Positions 30,797 to 42,815 of a DNA stretch of 64,000 bases are shown here, in pieces. The DNA is taken from assembly GCA_018398815.1 (NCBI GenBank), contig CM031601.1:33971975-34035974 (forward strand), in the 5' to 3' direction. This DNA is from Conus ventricosus (Eukaryota > Mollusca > Gastropoda > Neogastropoda > Conidae). The translations under genes and the position numbers were made by a program. Within the stretch, counting starts at the first letter, position 1. Each line of letters opens with the position of its first letter. The notes beneath the pieces were generated by a model. The model searched no databases and was not told where the DNA came from. It saw only the letters and a list, made by a program, of their open reading frames with translations.

Positions 30797-31057
30797 CTTC
30801 CAAATTCTATCTCGGTGTGGCTGAAGCCTCTGTCTATCAAGGGCAGTTACTCCATTGCTTTCCTGAACGAAGATGACCATGGCAGGCCAGCGACCTTCAC
30901 CCTCCAGCTGGCCGACATAGGCCTGGCCAACAGTAAGGGATACAACGTCACTGACGTCTTTGACCATGTGCCCCGGGGTGTGTATCTCCCCACATCTGAC
31001 CTGAGTGTTTTGATCGATCCCACCAGCATAGTGCTTCTCAAAGTGCTTCCTGTCTGA
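30797..31057 (+). CDS. NAGA: GH27 copy 1, last exon (C-terminal beta domain)
   Basis: The exon follows the acceptor in phase 0 and codes for 86 residues to the TGA at 31055. It begins LPNSISVWLKPLSIKGSYSI and includes GYNVTDVFDHVPRG and a late IDPTSIVLLKVLPV end. This is the antiparallel beta domain that follows the GH27 barrel; compare the EVWERPLSG start and INPTG segment of human GLA. NVT is a possible N-glycosylation site. It is about ten residues shorter than the human GLA exon. Confidence 0.92.
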   Translation, partial: LPNSISVWLKPLSIKGSYSIAFLNEDDHGRPATFTLQLADIGLANSKGYNVTDVFDHVPRGVYLPTSDLSVLIDPTSIVLLKVLPV

Positions 31058-31669
31058 AATGCTGAAACAGGGGGTGCTTTTCCACACTGTCCGTTCTGGA
31101 ACACCCCAGCATTTAATGTTGATAGATGAGAACAAAGCTGCAAAGTTGCTCCAAACTTGCTTGTTTCCAAGTTTACCAAAGGTATATAAGTTGTGATAGC
31201 AAATATTGAAACTGCTGAGTTTTGCTTTTGAGAAGAACTTCAGGGTACTTATGTCCACTTTAATGTGCATTTTCCATATAAAAATTTTAGAGAAAATAAT
31301 GATTTCAGGATTTCATGTGAAATGAATAACTTTAGCGTATATGTCATATGTGAAAATCGGGGTTACCATGACTATACTTTTATGTATTTGTCATATGAGA
31401 AATGTGGGGTTTGCTGTGTATATAATTGTAACTGCAGTGTGAGAAATTCCGTGTAATTGTAACTGCACTATTGTGTGTTTGTCATTCTGGGTAGCTATAA
31501 CTACATATTGTGTTAAAAGAACAGTTACTGTTCCACTGAATGAAAGAAACAATGAAATTACAAAAATGGATGTGTTTTGCACCCAATTTGAGAAGATAAG
31601 TGATTGTTCCTTCTTCATTTTCATTGTCTTGAATGTTGTTTGTCTTGCCTGAAGGAGATCAAGGGGGTT
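31058..31669 (+). other. 3' UTR region of GH27 copy 1
   Basis: AT-rich sequence after the stop. No clear AATAAA was seen. Segments near 31330-31520 (GTATTTGTCATATGAGAAAT) are early, diverged units of the array at 31790-32425, so that array seems to have grown from the 3' flank. Confidence 0.5.
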
Positions 31670-31790
31670 GTAACGTGTTGTGTTTTGTCCTGTGATTTGT
31701 TTATCTCTTTCGTTCGGCAGAATGGTTATTTTTCTTTTACCTTTGTTTCAATTTCTGCCTGTGGTCAGCTCACTTAAAACTAAAGCATTG
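31670..31790 (+). mobile_element. diverged end fragment of the Penelope-like element
   Basis: GTAACGTGTTGTGTTTTGTC, TTTGTTTATCTCTTTCGTTC and TTTCAATTTCTGCCTGTGGT line up in order with 2090-2190 of the inverted-repeat element. Confidence 0.6.
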
Positions 31791-32425
31791 TGTATTTATC
31801 ATGTGACAAATTCAAGGTAAGTATGACTACCTCATTGTGTATTTATCATGTGACAAATTCAGGGTAAGTATGACTACCTCATTGTGTATTTATCATATGA
31901 CAAATTCAGGGTAAGTATGACTACCTCATTGTGTATTTATCATGTGACAAATTCAGGGTAACTATGACTACCTCATTGTGTATTTATCATGTGACAAATT
32001 CAGGTAAGTATGACTACCTCATTGTGTATTTATCATGTGACAAATTCAGGGTAAGTATGACTACCTCATTGTGTATTTATCATGTGACAAATTCAGGGTA
32101 AGTATGACTACCTCATTGTGTATTTGTCATGTGACAAATTCAGGGTAAGTATGACTACCTCATTGTGTATTTGTCATGTGACAAATTCAGGGTAAGTATG
32201 ACTACCTCATTGTGTATTCGTCATGTGGGAAATTCAGGGTGAGTGTGACCACATCATTGTGTATTTATCATATGAGAAATTCAGGGTAAGTGTGACCACA
32301 TCATTGTGTATTTGTCATGTGAGAAATTCAGGGTGAGTGTGACCACATCATTGTGTATTTATCATGTGAGAAATTCAGGGTGAGTGTGACCACATCAATA
32401 TGTGTTTGTCATGTGACAAGTTCAG
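31791..32425. repeat. 47-bp minisatellite, about 13 copies
   Basis: The unit is ATTGTGTATTTATCATGTGA CAAATTCAGGGTAAGTATGA CTACCTC. Later units change to ACCACATC. Confidence 0.95.
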
Positions 32426-33290
32426 GGTAACGTTGCAAGGTGATGTCTCATGATGAAAGTGACAAACTGACAGAATTGGTGACTCAGTCTGGTTTAAAGA
32501 GATGAAAGTGACAAACAGGATTGGCAACTCAGTCTGGTTTAAAGAGATGAAAGTGACAAACTGACAGAATTGGTGACTCAGTCTGGTTTAAAGAGATGAA
32601 AGTGACAAACAGGATTGGTGACTCAGTCTGGTTTAAAGAGATGAAAGTGACAAACAGGATTGGTGACTCAGTCTGGTTTAAAGAGATGAAAGTGACAATC
32701 TGACAGGATTGGCAACTCAGTCTGGTTTAAAGAGATGAAAGTGACAAACTGATTGGATTGGTGACTCAGTCTGGTTTAAAGAGATGAAAGTGACAAACTG
32801 GCAGGATTGGTGACTCAGTCTGGTTTAAAGAGATGAAAGTGACAAACAGGATTGGTGACTCAGTCTGGTTTAAAGAGATGAAAGTGACAATCTGACAGGT
32901 TTGGTGACTCGGTCTGGTTTAAAGAGATGAAAGTGACAAACAGGATTGGCAACTCAGTCTGGTTTAAAGAGATGAAAGTGACAATCTGACAGGATTGGCA
33001 ACTCAGTCTGGTTTAAAGAGATGAAAGTGACAATCTGACAGGATTGGCAACTCAGTCTGGTTTAAAGAGATGAAAGTGACAATCTGACAGGATTGGCAAC
33101 TCAGTCTGGTTTAAAGAGATGAAAGTGACAAACTGACAGAATTGGTGACTCAGTCTGGTTTAAAGAGATGAAAGTGACAAACAGGATTGGTGACTCAGTC
33201 TGGTTTAAAGAGATGAAAGTGACAAACTGATTGGATTGGTGACTCAGTCTGGTTTAAAGAGATGAAAGTGACAAACTGATAGGATTGCTA
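32426..33290. repeat. 45-50-bp minisatellite, about 18 copies
   Basis: The unit contains GGTGACTCAGTCTGGTTTAA and AGAGATGAAAGTGACAAAC; an optional TGACAG changes its length. Confidence 0.95.
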
Positions 33291-33319
33291 GGTGTGGATG
33301 ATGAGGTACTGGCCAGATT

Positions 33320-34270
33320 TTGTATGCTTGCATTTTTCTGGATGTTTATGGAAACATGCAATGTGTGTCTTGATGTTTATGGGGACTTGTGTGTGTCTTG
33401 ATGATTATTGGGACATGTGATGTGTGTCTTGATGATTATTGGGACATGTAATGTGTGTCTTGATGTTTTGGGGCGACATATGATGTGTCTTGATGTTTGT
33501 GGGGATATGTGATGTGTGTCTTGATGTTTATGGGGACATTTGTCTTGATATTTATGGGGACATGTGATGTGTGTCTTGATGTTTATGAGGATATGTGATG
33601 TGTGTCTTGATGTTTATGGGGACATTTGTCTCGATGTTCATGGGGACATGTGATGTGTGTCTTGATGATTACGGGGACATATGATGTGTATCTAGATGTT
33701 TATTGGGATATCTGATGTGAGTTTTGATATTTATGGGGACATGTGATGTGTGTCTTGATGTTTATGGGGACATGTGATGTGCCTTGATGTTTATGGGGAC
33801 ATGTGATGTGCCTTGATGTTTATGGGGACATGTGATGTGCCTTGATGTTTATGGGGACAGGTGATGTGTGTCTTGATGTTCATGGGGACATGTGATGTGC
33901 GTCTTGATGTTTATGGGGACATGTGATGTGCATCTCAATGTTTATGGGGACATGTGATGTGCATCTCAATGTTTATGGGGACATGTGATGTGCATCTCAA
34001 TGTTTTTGGGGATATGTGATGTGTGTCTGGATGTTTATGGGGATATGTGATGTGTGTCTGGATGTTTATGGGGACATGTGATGTGTGTCTGGATGTTTGT
34101 GGGGACATGTGATGTGTGTCTGGATGTTTGTGGGGACATGTGATGTGTGTCTGATGTTATGGGTATGTGATGTGTCTGGATGTTTGTGGGGACATCTGAT
34201 GTGTGTCTGATGTTTGTGGACATGTGATGTGTGTTGGATGTTTAGGGACATGTGATGTGTGTTACTGGTG
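33320..34270. repeat. about 30-bp minisatellite, about 30 copies
   Basis: The unit is GTGTCTTGATGTTTATGGGG ACATGTGATGT with many short indels. Confidence 0.93.
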
Positions 34271-34329
34271 TAATTAATGTGATTGATGGTCATTAACTTG
34301 GACTGACATGAAGCCAAGAGAACGTTGGG

Positions 34330-36345
34330 CTCAGTAGAAGAATTGATGGTCAAATGACATCAGTGTGACCTAGATGGATAGATGATCAAATGAACTCAGT
34401 GTGACCTAGATGGAATAGGATGAGTCAATGACAATCAGTGTGACCTAGAACTGGATAGGATGAGTCAAATGACATTGTGTTGACCTAGAACTGGATAGGT
34501 GAGTCTAATATGAACTGTGTGACCCTGAAACTGGATAGGTGGAGTCAAATGAAATTGTGTGACCTGGAACTGGATGGATGAGTCAAAATGGAACATAGTG
34601 TGGACCTAGAACTGGATAGGATGATGTCTAAATGGGACATATGTGTGACTTAGAATGGATGGATTGAGTCAATATGACATCAGTGTGACCTGGTAACTGG
34701 ATAGGATGAGTCAAAATGAAACCAGTGTGTGACCCTGGAACTGGATAGGATGAGTCAAAATGACATCAGTGTGACCCTGGAACTGGATAGGATGGGTCAA
34801 AATGAACATTAGTGGGACCTGGAACAGGATAGGATGAGTCAAAATGAACATCAGTGTGACCCTAGAACTGGATAGGATGAGTCAAAATGAACATTAGTGT
34901 GACCTTGGAACTGGATAGGATGAGTCAAATGAACTCAGTGTGACCCTAGAACTGGATAGGATGAGTCAAAATGAACATCAGTGTGACCCTGGAACTGGAT
35001 AGGATGAGTCAAAATGAACATCAGTGTGACCTGAACTGGATAGGATGAGTCAAAATGAACATCAGTGTGACCCTAGAACTGGATAGGATGAGTCAAAATG
35101 AACATTAGTGTGACCCTAGAACTGGATAGGATGAGTCAAAATGAACATTAGTGTGACCTTGGAACTGGATAGGATGAGTCAAAATGAACATTAGTGTGAC
35201 CTGGAACTGGATAGGATGAGTCAAAATGAACATCAGTGTGACCCTGGAACTGGATAGGATGAGTCAAAATGAACATCAGTTTGACCCTAGAACTGGATAG
35301 GATGAGTCAAAATGAACATTAGTGTGACCTTGGAACTGGATAGGATGAGTCAAAATGAACATCAGTGTGACCCTAGAACTGGATAGGATGAGTCAAAATG
35401 AACATCAGTGTGACCCTAGAACTGGATAGGATGAGTCAAAATGAACATCAGTGTGACCCTGGAACTGGATAGGATGAGTCAAAATGAACATCAGTGTGAC
35501 CCTAGAACTGGATAGGATGAGTCAAAATGAACATTGGTGTGACCCTAGAACTGGATAGGATGAGTCAAAATGAACATTCAGTGTGACCTTGAACTGGATA
35601 GGATGAGTCAAAATGAACATCGGTGTGACCAAAGAAACTGGATAGGATGGGTCAAAATGAACATCAGTGTGACCCTAGAACTGGATAGGATGAGTCAAAA
35701 TGAACATCAGTGTGACCTGAACTGGATAGGATGAGTCAAAATGAACATCAGTGTGACCCTAGAACTGGATAGGATGAGTCAAAATGAACATCAGTGTGAC
35801 CCTGGAACTGGATAGGATGAGTCAAAATGAACATCAGTGTGACCCTGGAACTGGATAGGATGGTCAAAATGAACATCAGTGTGACCCTAGAACTGGATAG
35901 GATGGTCAAAATGAACATTAGTGTGACCCTAGAACTGGATAGGATGAGTCAAAATGAACATCGTGTGACCCTAGAACTGGATAGGATGGGTCAAAATGAA
36001 CATCAGTGTGACCCTAGAACTGGATAGGATGGGTCAAAATGAACATCAGTGTGACCCTAGAACTGGATAGGATGAGTCAAAATGAACATCAGTGTGACCC
36101 TAGAACTGGATAGGATGAGTCAAAATGAACATCAGTGTGACCCTGGAACTGGATAGGATGAGTCAAAATGAACATCGGTGTGACCCTAGAACTGGATAGG
36201 ATGAGTCAAAATGAACATCAGTGTGACCCTGGAACTGGATAGGATGGGTCAAAATGAACATCGGTGTGACCCTAGAACTGGATAGGATGGGTCAAAATGA
36301 ACATTGGTGTGACCCTAGAACTGGATAGGATGAGTCAAAATGAAC
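34330..36345. repeat. 44-bp minisatellite, about 46 copies, 2 kb
   Basis: The unit is GAACTGGATAGGATGAGTCA AAATGAACATCAGTGTGACC CTAG. The left 400 bp has many single-base indels; the rest is very uniform. Confidence 0.95.
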
Positions 36346-36955
36346 ATCACAATGTGTATCCCACCATCCATCGCAAATATATGAGTGCATGTGTGATTGT
36401 GAATGAGAATATATTTTTGTCTTTACTTTCACATGCTTGCCTATATTCCTGTACGAAGGAGCCTGTATTTTGAACATTGTGCCTGTGTTCTGTACAAAGG
36501 ATCCTGTATTTTGAACTATGCATTTATTTCAAACTCCTGTTATCCAACCAGTTTTCATGTGCATGTGTAAGTGTATGCATTCTCAGGGAACAAATAGAAG
36601 GAGAATGCAAACCTTAAGTCCTGTTTTTAAAAAGTTTATATATATATTAAACATACATTCCATATTTCCTTATTCATGCTGTTGTTGATAACAGGGATTT
36701 TTCTTTGGATGTTTTTTTTCTTCTTTTTTTTTTCTACCTGCGTTGAAAACTGAATTTTGTTTTGATGAATAATTTTGTTTATTTTCACTCATGTCCTGAC
36801 ATGAAGGGGCTGACAGTCTGTTTTCTGGCTCTGATCTCACACACATAGAGAATTTCAGCAGAACAGTGTTTGTTTATGTGTTTGTATGTTTGTGCTTGGT
36901 CTCATCGTGAGTGTTCCTTCAGTGTCATTCTTGTCCCCCATCCACCCCGCTGCAG
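36346..36955. other. intergenic sequence, nothing recognised
   Basis: AT-rich sequence with short T runs. No gene, repeat or promoter motif stands out. Confidence 0.5.
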
Positions 36956-37345
36956 TGCGGGCAATCCACAGGGAACAATCAAGTGTCAACATTACGGGCA
37001 ATCCACAGGGAACAATCAAGTGTCAACATTACGGGCAATCCACAGGGAACAATCAAGTGTCAACATTACGGGCAATCCACAGGGAACAATCAAGTGTCAA
37101 CATTACGGGCAATCCACAGGGAACAATCAAGTGTCAACATTACGGGCAATCCACAGGGAACAATCAAGTGTCAACATTACGGGCAATCCACAGGGAACAA
37201 TCAAGTGTCAACATTACGGGCAATCCACAGGGAACAATCAAGTGTCAACATTACGGGCAGTCCACAGAGAACAATCAAGTATCAACATCAGGGGCAATCC
37301 ACAGAGAACAATCAAGTATAAACATCATGGGCAATCCACAGTGAA
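36956..37345. repeat. 37-bp minisatellite derived from the SINE 3' region, about 10 copies
   Basis: The unit GGGCAATCCACAGGGAACAA TCAAGTGTCAACATTAC is the reverse complement of the SINE segment around ACTGCTCCCTGTGGATTGCC. It sits directly at the 3' end of the minus-strand SINE copy. Confidence 0.88.
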
Positions 37346-37905
37346 CAATCAAGTGTCAGTTGGTTGTGAGGCAACCCGCTAGAAGAGGTGCTGCTGAGTT
37401 ATGTCAGTGGTGTTCAGCGGTGCCTGCTGTGATCCAACAGGTGCAGGACACCACCTGACATGCCCCCCTTGATGACAGTTATTGTCTAGTCACAGCGTCA
37501 GAGTGAGTCAGCATCCCCACCTGGAGGGCACCACCACATCCATCCAACAACAGTCCCCATGAACTTGCCAGTGCCAGCAACCATGACACAGACTCACCAC
37601 GCGCATGGTTGCAGACACTAAATCAACACTGAGATCATCGTAAGAGCAAAAGTCATGAAGAGACAGAGCAATTGAGACTTCTTGTATGCTGATCAGTGAG
37701 GATGATGATGGTAAGGAGCTCATGAGACTACATGACAGGGCTGCACTCTGTGCTTACTTTCATATCCTGCAGCAAAGTCAGCTCTGGGTAGGAGCCATCA
37801 GGGCAGAAAAATCCCACAAACAAATGGTGCTGATGGGCATCGAACCCATTATCTCTTAACTGGGAATCAACAATATTAACCACTGTGCCAGGGAAGCTGT
37901 TGTAT
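37346..37905 (-). mobile_element. tRNA-derived long SINE, minus-strand diverged copy
   Basis: On the minus strand the order is head (CAGTGGTTAATATTGTTGAT, B-box GGTTCGATGCCC), body (CTCCTACCCAGAGCTGACTT, GAGTGCAGCCCTGTCATGTA), and the TGGATGGATGTGGTGGTGCC block. It matches the copy at 29518-30372 with moderate divergence. Confidence 0.82.
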
Positions 37906-38075
37906 TGATGTTTGGTTGTAGTTAAAACCTGATGTTGTGGCAGTTGTAAATGCAGTTGAAGATGATCGTATTGATGTTTGGTTGTACTTAAAATCTGTAA
38001 ACAGCAGCAGTAAGCACGGCTGAAGCTGACTCTGTCAATGTTGAGTTGTACTCAAAGCCAGTGGTAGTAAGGCTT
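37906..38075. repeat. diverged 65-bp repeat, about 3 copies
   Basis: GTTGTATTGATGTTTGGTTG TAGTTAAAA recurs at about 37908, 37970 and 38035 with changes. Confidence 0.65.
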
Positions 38076-38590
38076 TTTTACCTGGTTGGAAATGTTTTGC
38101 ATGTCATTCTGTTTGGTTGAATCAAAAGTAGTTTATTTTGAAGTGAATTTATCACTCTACTTGAAAGAACTGGGTTGGGCCTTTTTAAAAACACCAAGGG
38201 CCCCAGTGCAAGCTGTACTACCAGTCACAGGAACTGCACTCCTGTGGCCGCACTGCCAGACAGGATTCCAGCAGCACTCTGTGATCTGATGGCTCACCAA
38301 GCGTCCCTCTGCCAGCCTCCACGTTGTCATAGTGACCACTTAAGGAGAATTAGAGCAAGGTATTTTTTTATTGCATTTCCCCGCTTATTTTATGACAACT
38401 TTGTCAATGATTATCATGGTTTTTAGAGGCAGTTTATTGCCCTTTTAAATTCATGACATTTTGCTTACACTGTTTTAAAATGATTACACTGGTTTTTGTC
38501 GTTGTTGCTGTTTCATATACCTGGTTTGAAATATCTGTCATGGTCTTTGATCAAATAGACTGAAATAAAAGTCGATACTTTGCATACTTG
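38076..38590 (+). other. unique segment ending with AATAAA
   Basis: Moderately GC-rich sequence at 38190-38340, then an AATAAA at about 38563. It could be a last exon and 3' UTR of an unrecognised gene, but no frame here matches a family I know. Confidence 0.25.
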
Positions 38591-38960
38591 CTTGTTGTTG
38601 TTAATCCTCGTTTTCCCTCTCATGCAGCCCTAAGGTGACTGTTGCAACAGGACTTGATTTCCATGGACAATAGTTTTGTTGTTGAAAACGGTGGATGAGA
38701 TTTAGTTGTCATAGCACACAGTGCAAATCCCAATGACACTTCTACCCAGTCAGGAAAAAAAAAGAAAAGAAAACTAAAAACAAAAACCGCAGTTTCAGTG
38801 AAAAATTTGCTGACACCTTCCTCTCAATTCCTTCACACATACAAAAAGTATTGCAGTGCATACTTTTTCAATGTGGATGGATCGACAGCCCTGTTGCAGT
38901 GTTTCCTTTGTCTGTCATGGCAAAGTAAGTCAATATTGCATGTTGTTGGACAGCACTCTG
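38591..38960. other. intergenic sequence, nothing recognised
   Basis: No gene or repeat seen. Confidence 0.5.
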
Positions 38961-39255
38961 AGCACAACAAATGATTGATAGATCAGTTAGCGACCCTAAC
39001 AATGCCTTCCTCAAGCATGATTGATAGGTCAGTCAGCGACCCTAACAATGCCTTCCTCAAGCATGATTGATAGGTCAGTCAGCGACCCTAACAATGCCTT
39101 CCTCAAGCATGACTGATAGATCAGTTAGCGACCCTAACAATACCTTCCTCAAGCATGATTGATAGGTCAGTCAGTGACCATAACAATGCCTTCCTCAAGC
39201 ATGATTGATAGATCAATCAGCGACCCTAACAATGCCTTCCTCAAGCATGCAAGCA
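38961..39255. repeat. 47-bp minisatellite, 6 copies
   Basis: The unit is GATTGATAGGTCAGTCAGCG ACCCTAACAATGCCTTCCTC AAGCAT. Confidence 0.92.
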
Positions 39256-39297
39256 GCGCACAAGCAAAGTACAGATCAAAAATAAGTTTTTCTTCAG

Positions 39298-39482
39298 TTT
39301 AGGCCACAAGAATACAACCTGTTAATTGATGGATCTGTGAAGGAGGCCCTTAACGCTTTGGCTTCCAAACCTTCCAGAGTCACTGAAGAGTGGTTGTCTG
39401 CCTGTTATCAGAACAATGTGCACATCTGGAGGAAAACAAAATCCACGCGCAATCACTGTCATCAATGGGATCCTTTGCCACG
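39298..39482 (+). CDS. putative internal exon of an unidentified gene
   Basis: A good acceptor (GTTTTTCTTCAG) ends at 39297 and a donor GTCAGT begins at 39483. The 185-bp interval is fully open and reads FRPQEYNLLIDGSVKEALNA then LASKPSRVTEEWLSACYQNN, leaving phase 2. The RVTEEWLSACYQ stretch resembles the last helix of a BRCT repeat (hydrophobic, then W, then C), as in DNA repair proteins, but this is only a short-pattern resemblance. No 5' exon was found upstream. The 3.3-kb array that follows is built from this exon's donor region. An alternative is a pseudo-exon or TE fragment. Confidence 0.5.
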
Positions 39483-42400
39483 GTCAGTCTCTCTGCAACA
39501 GTCCATGACATTGTGTCCCTTTGCCACGGTCAGAGTCTCTCTGCAGCAGTCCATGACATTGTGTCCCTTTGCCATGGTCAGAGTCTCCCTGCAGCAGTCC
39601 ATGACATTGTGTCCCTTTGCCACGGTCAGAGTCTCCCTGCAGCAGTCCATGACGTTGTGTCCCTTTGCCACGGTCAGAGTCTCCCTGCAGCAGTCCATGA
39701 CGTTGTGTCCCTTTGCCACGGTCAGTCTCCCTGCAGCAGTCCATGACGTTGTGTCCCTTTGCCACGGTCAGAGTCTCCCTGCATCAGTCCATGACATTGT
39801 GTCCCTTTGCCATGGTCAGAGTCTCCCTGCAGCAGTCCATGACATTGTGTACCTTTGCCATGGTCAGAGTCTCTCTGCAGCAGTCCATGACATTGTGTAC
39901 CTTTGCCATGGTCAGAGTCTCTCTGCAGCAGTCCATGACATTGTGTCCCTTTGCCACGGTCAGTCTCTCTGCAGCAGTCCATGACATTGTGTCCCTTTGC
40001 CACGGTCAGAGTCTCTCTGCAGCAGTCCATGACATTGTGTCCCTTTGCCATGGTCAGAGTCTCTCTGCAGCAGTCCATGACGTTGTGTCCCTTTGCCATG
40101 GTCAGAGTCTCTCTGCAGCAGTCCATGGCGTTGTGTCCCTTTGCCATGGTCAGACTCTCTCTGCAGCAGTCCATGACATTGTGTCCCTTTGCCATGGTCA
40201 GAGTCTCCCTGCAGCAGTCCGTGACGTTGTGTCCCTTTGCCATGGTCAGAGTCTCCCTGCAGCAGTCCATGACGTTGTGTCCCTTTGCCATGGTCAGAGT
40301 CTCTCTGCAGCATGACATTGTGTCCCTTTGGCATGGTCAGAGTCTCTCTGCAGCAGTCCATGACATTGTGTCTCTTTGCCACGGTCAGAGTCTCTCTGCA
40401 GCAGTCCATGACGTTGTGTCCCTTTGCCACGGTCAGAGTCTCTCTGCAGCAGTCCATGGCATTGTGTCCCTTTGCCATGGTCAGAGTCTCCCTGCAGCAG
40501 TCCATGACATTGTGTCCCTTTGCCACGGTCAGAGTCTCTCTTCAGCAGTCCATGACATTGTGTCATTTGCCATGGTCAGAGTCTCTCTGCAGCATGACAT
40601 TGTGTCCTTTGCCATGGTCAGAGTCTCTCTGCAGCAGTCCATGGCGTTGTGTCCCTTTGCCATGGTCAGAGTCTCTCTGCAGCAGTCCATGACATTGTGT
40701 CCCTTTGCCATGGTCAGAGTCTCCCTGCAGCAGTCCATGGCGTTGTGTCCCTTTGCCATGGTCAGAGTCTCTCTGCAGCATGACATTGTGTCCCTTTGGC
40801 ATGGTCAGAGTCTCTCTGCAGCAATCCATGACATTGTGTCTCTTTGCCACGGTCAGAGTCTCTCTGCAGCAGTCCATGACATTGTGTCCCTTTGCCACGG
40901 TCAGAGTCTCTCTGCAGCAGTCCATGACATTGTGTCCCTTTGCCATGGTCAGAGTCTCTCTGCAGCATGACATTGTGTCCCTTTGCCATGGTCAGAGTCT
41001 CCCTGCAGCAGTACATGACATTGTGTCCCTTTGCCATGGTCAGAGTCTCCCTGCAGCAGTCCATGACATTGTGTCCCTTTGCCATGGTCAGACTCTCTCT
41101 GCAGCAGACCATGACGTTGTGTCCCTTTGCCATGGTCAGAGTCTCCCTGCAGCAGTCCATGACATTGTGTCCCTTTGCCATGGTCAGAGTCTCCCTGCAG
41201 CATGACATTGTGTCCCTTTGCCATGGTCAGAGTCTCTCTGCAGCAGTCCATGACATTGTGTCCCTTTGCCACGGTCAGAGTCTCTCTGCAGCAGTCCATG
41301 ACATTGTGTCCCTTTGCCATGGTCAGAGTCTCCCTGCAGCAGTCCATGATATTGTGTCCCTTTGCCACGGTCAGAGTCTCTCTGCAGCAGTCCATGACGT
41401 TGTGTCCCTTTGCCATGGTCAGAGTCTCCTGCAGCAGTCCATGACGTTGTGTCCCTTTGCCATGGTCAGAGTCTCTCTGCAGCATGACGTTGTGTCCCTT
41501 TGCCACGGTCAGAGCTCTCTGCAGCAGTCCATGACTTGTGTCCCTTTGCCATGTCAGAGTCTCCTGCAGCATGACATTGTGTCCCTTTGCCATGGTCAGA
41601 GTCTCCCTGCAGCATGACATTGTGTCCCTTTGCCATGGTCAGAGTCTCTCCTGCAGCAGTCCATGACTTGTGTCCCTTTGCCACGGTCAGAGTCTCTCTG
41701 CAGCAGTCCATGACGTTGTGTCCCTTTGCCATGGTCAGAGTCTCCCTGCGCAGTCTATGACGTTGTGTCCCTTTGCCATGGTCAGAGTCTCCTCGCAGCA
41801 TGACATTGTGTCCCTTTGCCATGGTCAGAGTCTCTCTGCAGCAGTCCATGACGTTGTGTCCCTTTGCCATGGTCAGAGTCTCCCTGCAGCAGTCCATGAC
41901 TTGTGTCCCTTTGCCATGGTCAGAGTCTCTCTGCAGCATGACATTGTGTTCCTTTGGCATGGTCAGAGTCTCTCTGCAGCAGTCCATGACATTGTGTCCC
42001 TTTGGCATGGTCAGAGTCTCCCTGCAGCAGTCCATGACGTTGTGTCCCTTTGCCATGGTCAGAGTCTCTCTGCAGCAGTCCATGACATTGTGTCCCTTTG
42101 CCACTGGTCAGAGTCTCCCTGCAGCAGTCAATGACATTGTGTCCCTTTGCCATGGTCAGAGTCTCTCTGCAGCATGACATTGTGTCCCTTTGGCATGGTC
42201 AGAGTCTCTCTGCAGCACTCCATGACATTGTGTCCCTTTGCCATGGTCAGAGTCTCTCTGCAGCAGTCCATGACGATTGTGTCCCTTTGCCATGGTCAGA
42301 CTCTCTCTGCAGCAGTCCATGACATTGTGTCCCTTTGCCATGGTCAGAGTCTCTCTGCAGCAGTCCATGACATTGTGTCCCTTTGCCATGGTCAGAGTCT

Positions 42401-42769
42401 CTCTGCAGCAGTCCATGACATTGTGTCCCTTTGCCATGGTCAGACTCTCTCTGCAGCAGTCCATGACATTGTGTCCCTTTGGCATGGTCAGAGTCTCTCT
42501 GCAGCAGTCCATGACATTGTGTCCCTTTGCCATGGTCAGAGTCTCTCTGCAGCAGTCCATGACATTGTGTCCCTTTGCCATGGTCAGAGTCTCTCTGCAG
42601 CAGTCCATGACATTGTGTCCCTTTGCCATGGTCAGAGTCTCTCTGCAGCAGTCCATGACATTGTGTCCCTTTGCCACGGTCAGAGTCTCTCTGCAGCAGT
42701 CCATGACGTTGTGTCCCTTTGCCATGGTCAGAGTCTCTCTGCAGCAGTCCATGACATTGTGTCCTGCAG
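39483..42769. repeat. 48-bp minisatellite seeded at the exon donor, about 68 copies, 3.3 kb
   Basis: The unit CCCTTTGCCATGGTCAGAGT CTCTCTGCAGCAGTCCATGA CATTGTGT is the exon end plus donor (TCCTTTGCCACGGTCAGTCT) continued into the intron. Each unit has a GGTCAG donor-like and a CTCTCTGCAG acceptor-like word. The 48-bp period explains frames up to 339 codons on both strands; several shortened units lack CAGTC. Confidence 0.93.
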
Positions 42770-42815
42770 ACTGGCTTTGCCTTTTCAACAGCAAGGCGGC
42801 TCAGAATGCCTGTAA
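42770..42815 (+). CDS. putative terminal exon joined to the 39.3-kb exon
   Basis: The array ends at GTGTCCTGCAG. If this is the acceptor, the phase-2 end of the exon at 39482 joins in frame (CG+A = Arg) and reads LALPFQQQGGSECL before TAA. A different frame (DWLCLFNSKAAQNACNNC) stays open to 42876 but would need another phase. Support is weak. Confidence 0.3.

Larger units (their letters stand above)
4790..31057 (+). other. NAGA: gene: GH27 alpha-galactosidase / NAGA-like, copy 1
   Basis: Six exons were found: 4790-4963, 8350-8524, 11688-11862, 23996-24157, 24916-25113 and 30797-31057. The product is a secretory or lysosomal retaining glycosidase that removes terminal alpha-galactose or alpha-N-acetylgalactosamine. 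The catalytic nucleophile (KTD, exon 3) and acid/base (Asp in RNCIDIQDSW, exon 5) are both present. Exon lengths of 175, 162 and 198 bp and intron phases 2, 0, 1, 0, 0 agree with human GLA. The 92-95-bp exon 4 expected between exons 3 and 5 was not recognised. Without it exon 3 (phase 1) cannot join exon 5 (phase 0) in frame, so the gene is either broken or has a very diverged exon. Whether it acts as NAGA or GLA cannot be told without exon 4. Confidence 0.85.

Noticed and set aside
34330..36345. CRISPR-like array
   Set aside because: The repeats have no unique spacers of constant size; this is a plain minisatellite in an animal genome.
38086..38426. Protein-coding exon near 38.2 kb
   Set aside because: Two overlapping frames are open but neither is recognisable or has clear splice borders; kept only as an unassigned segment.
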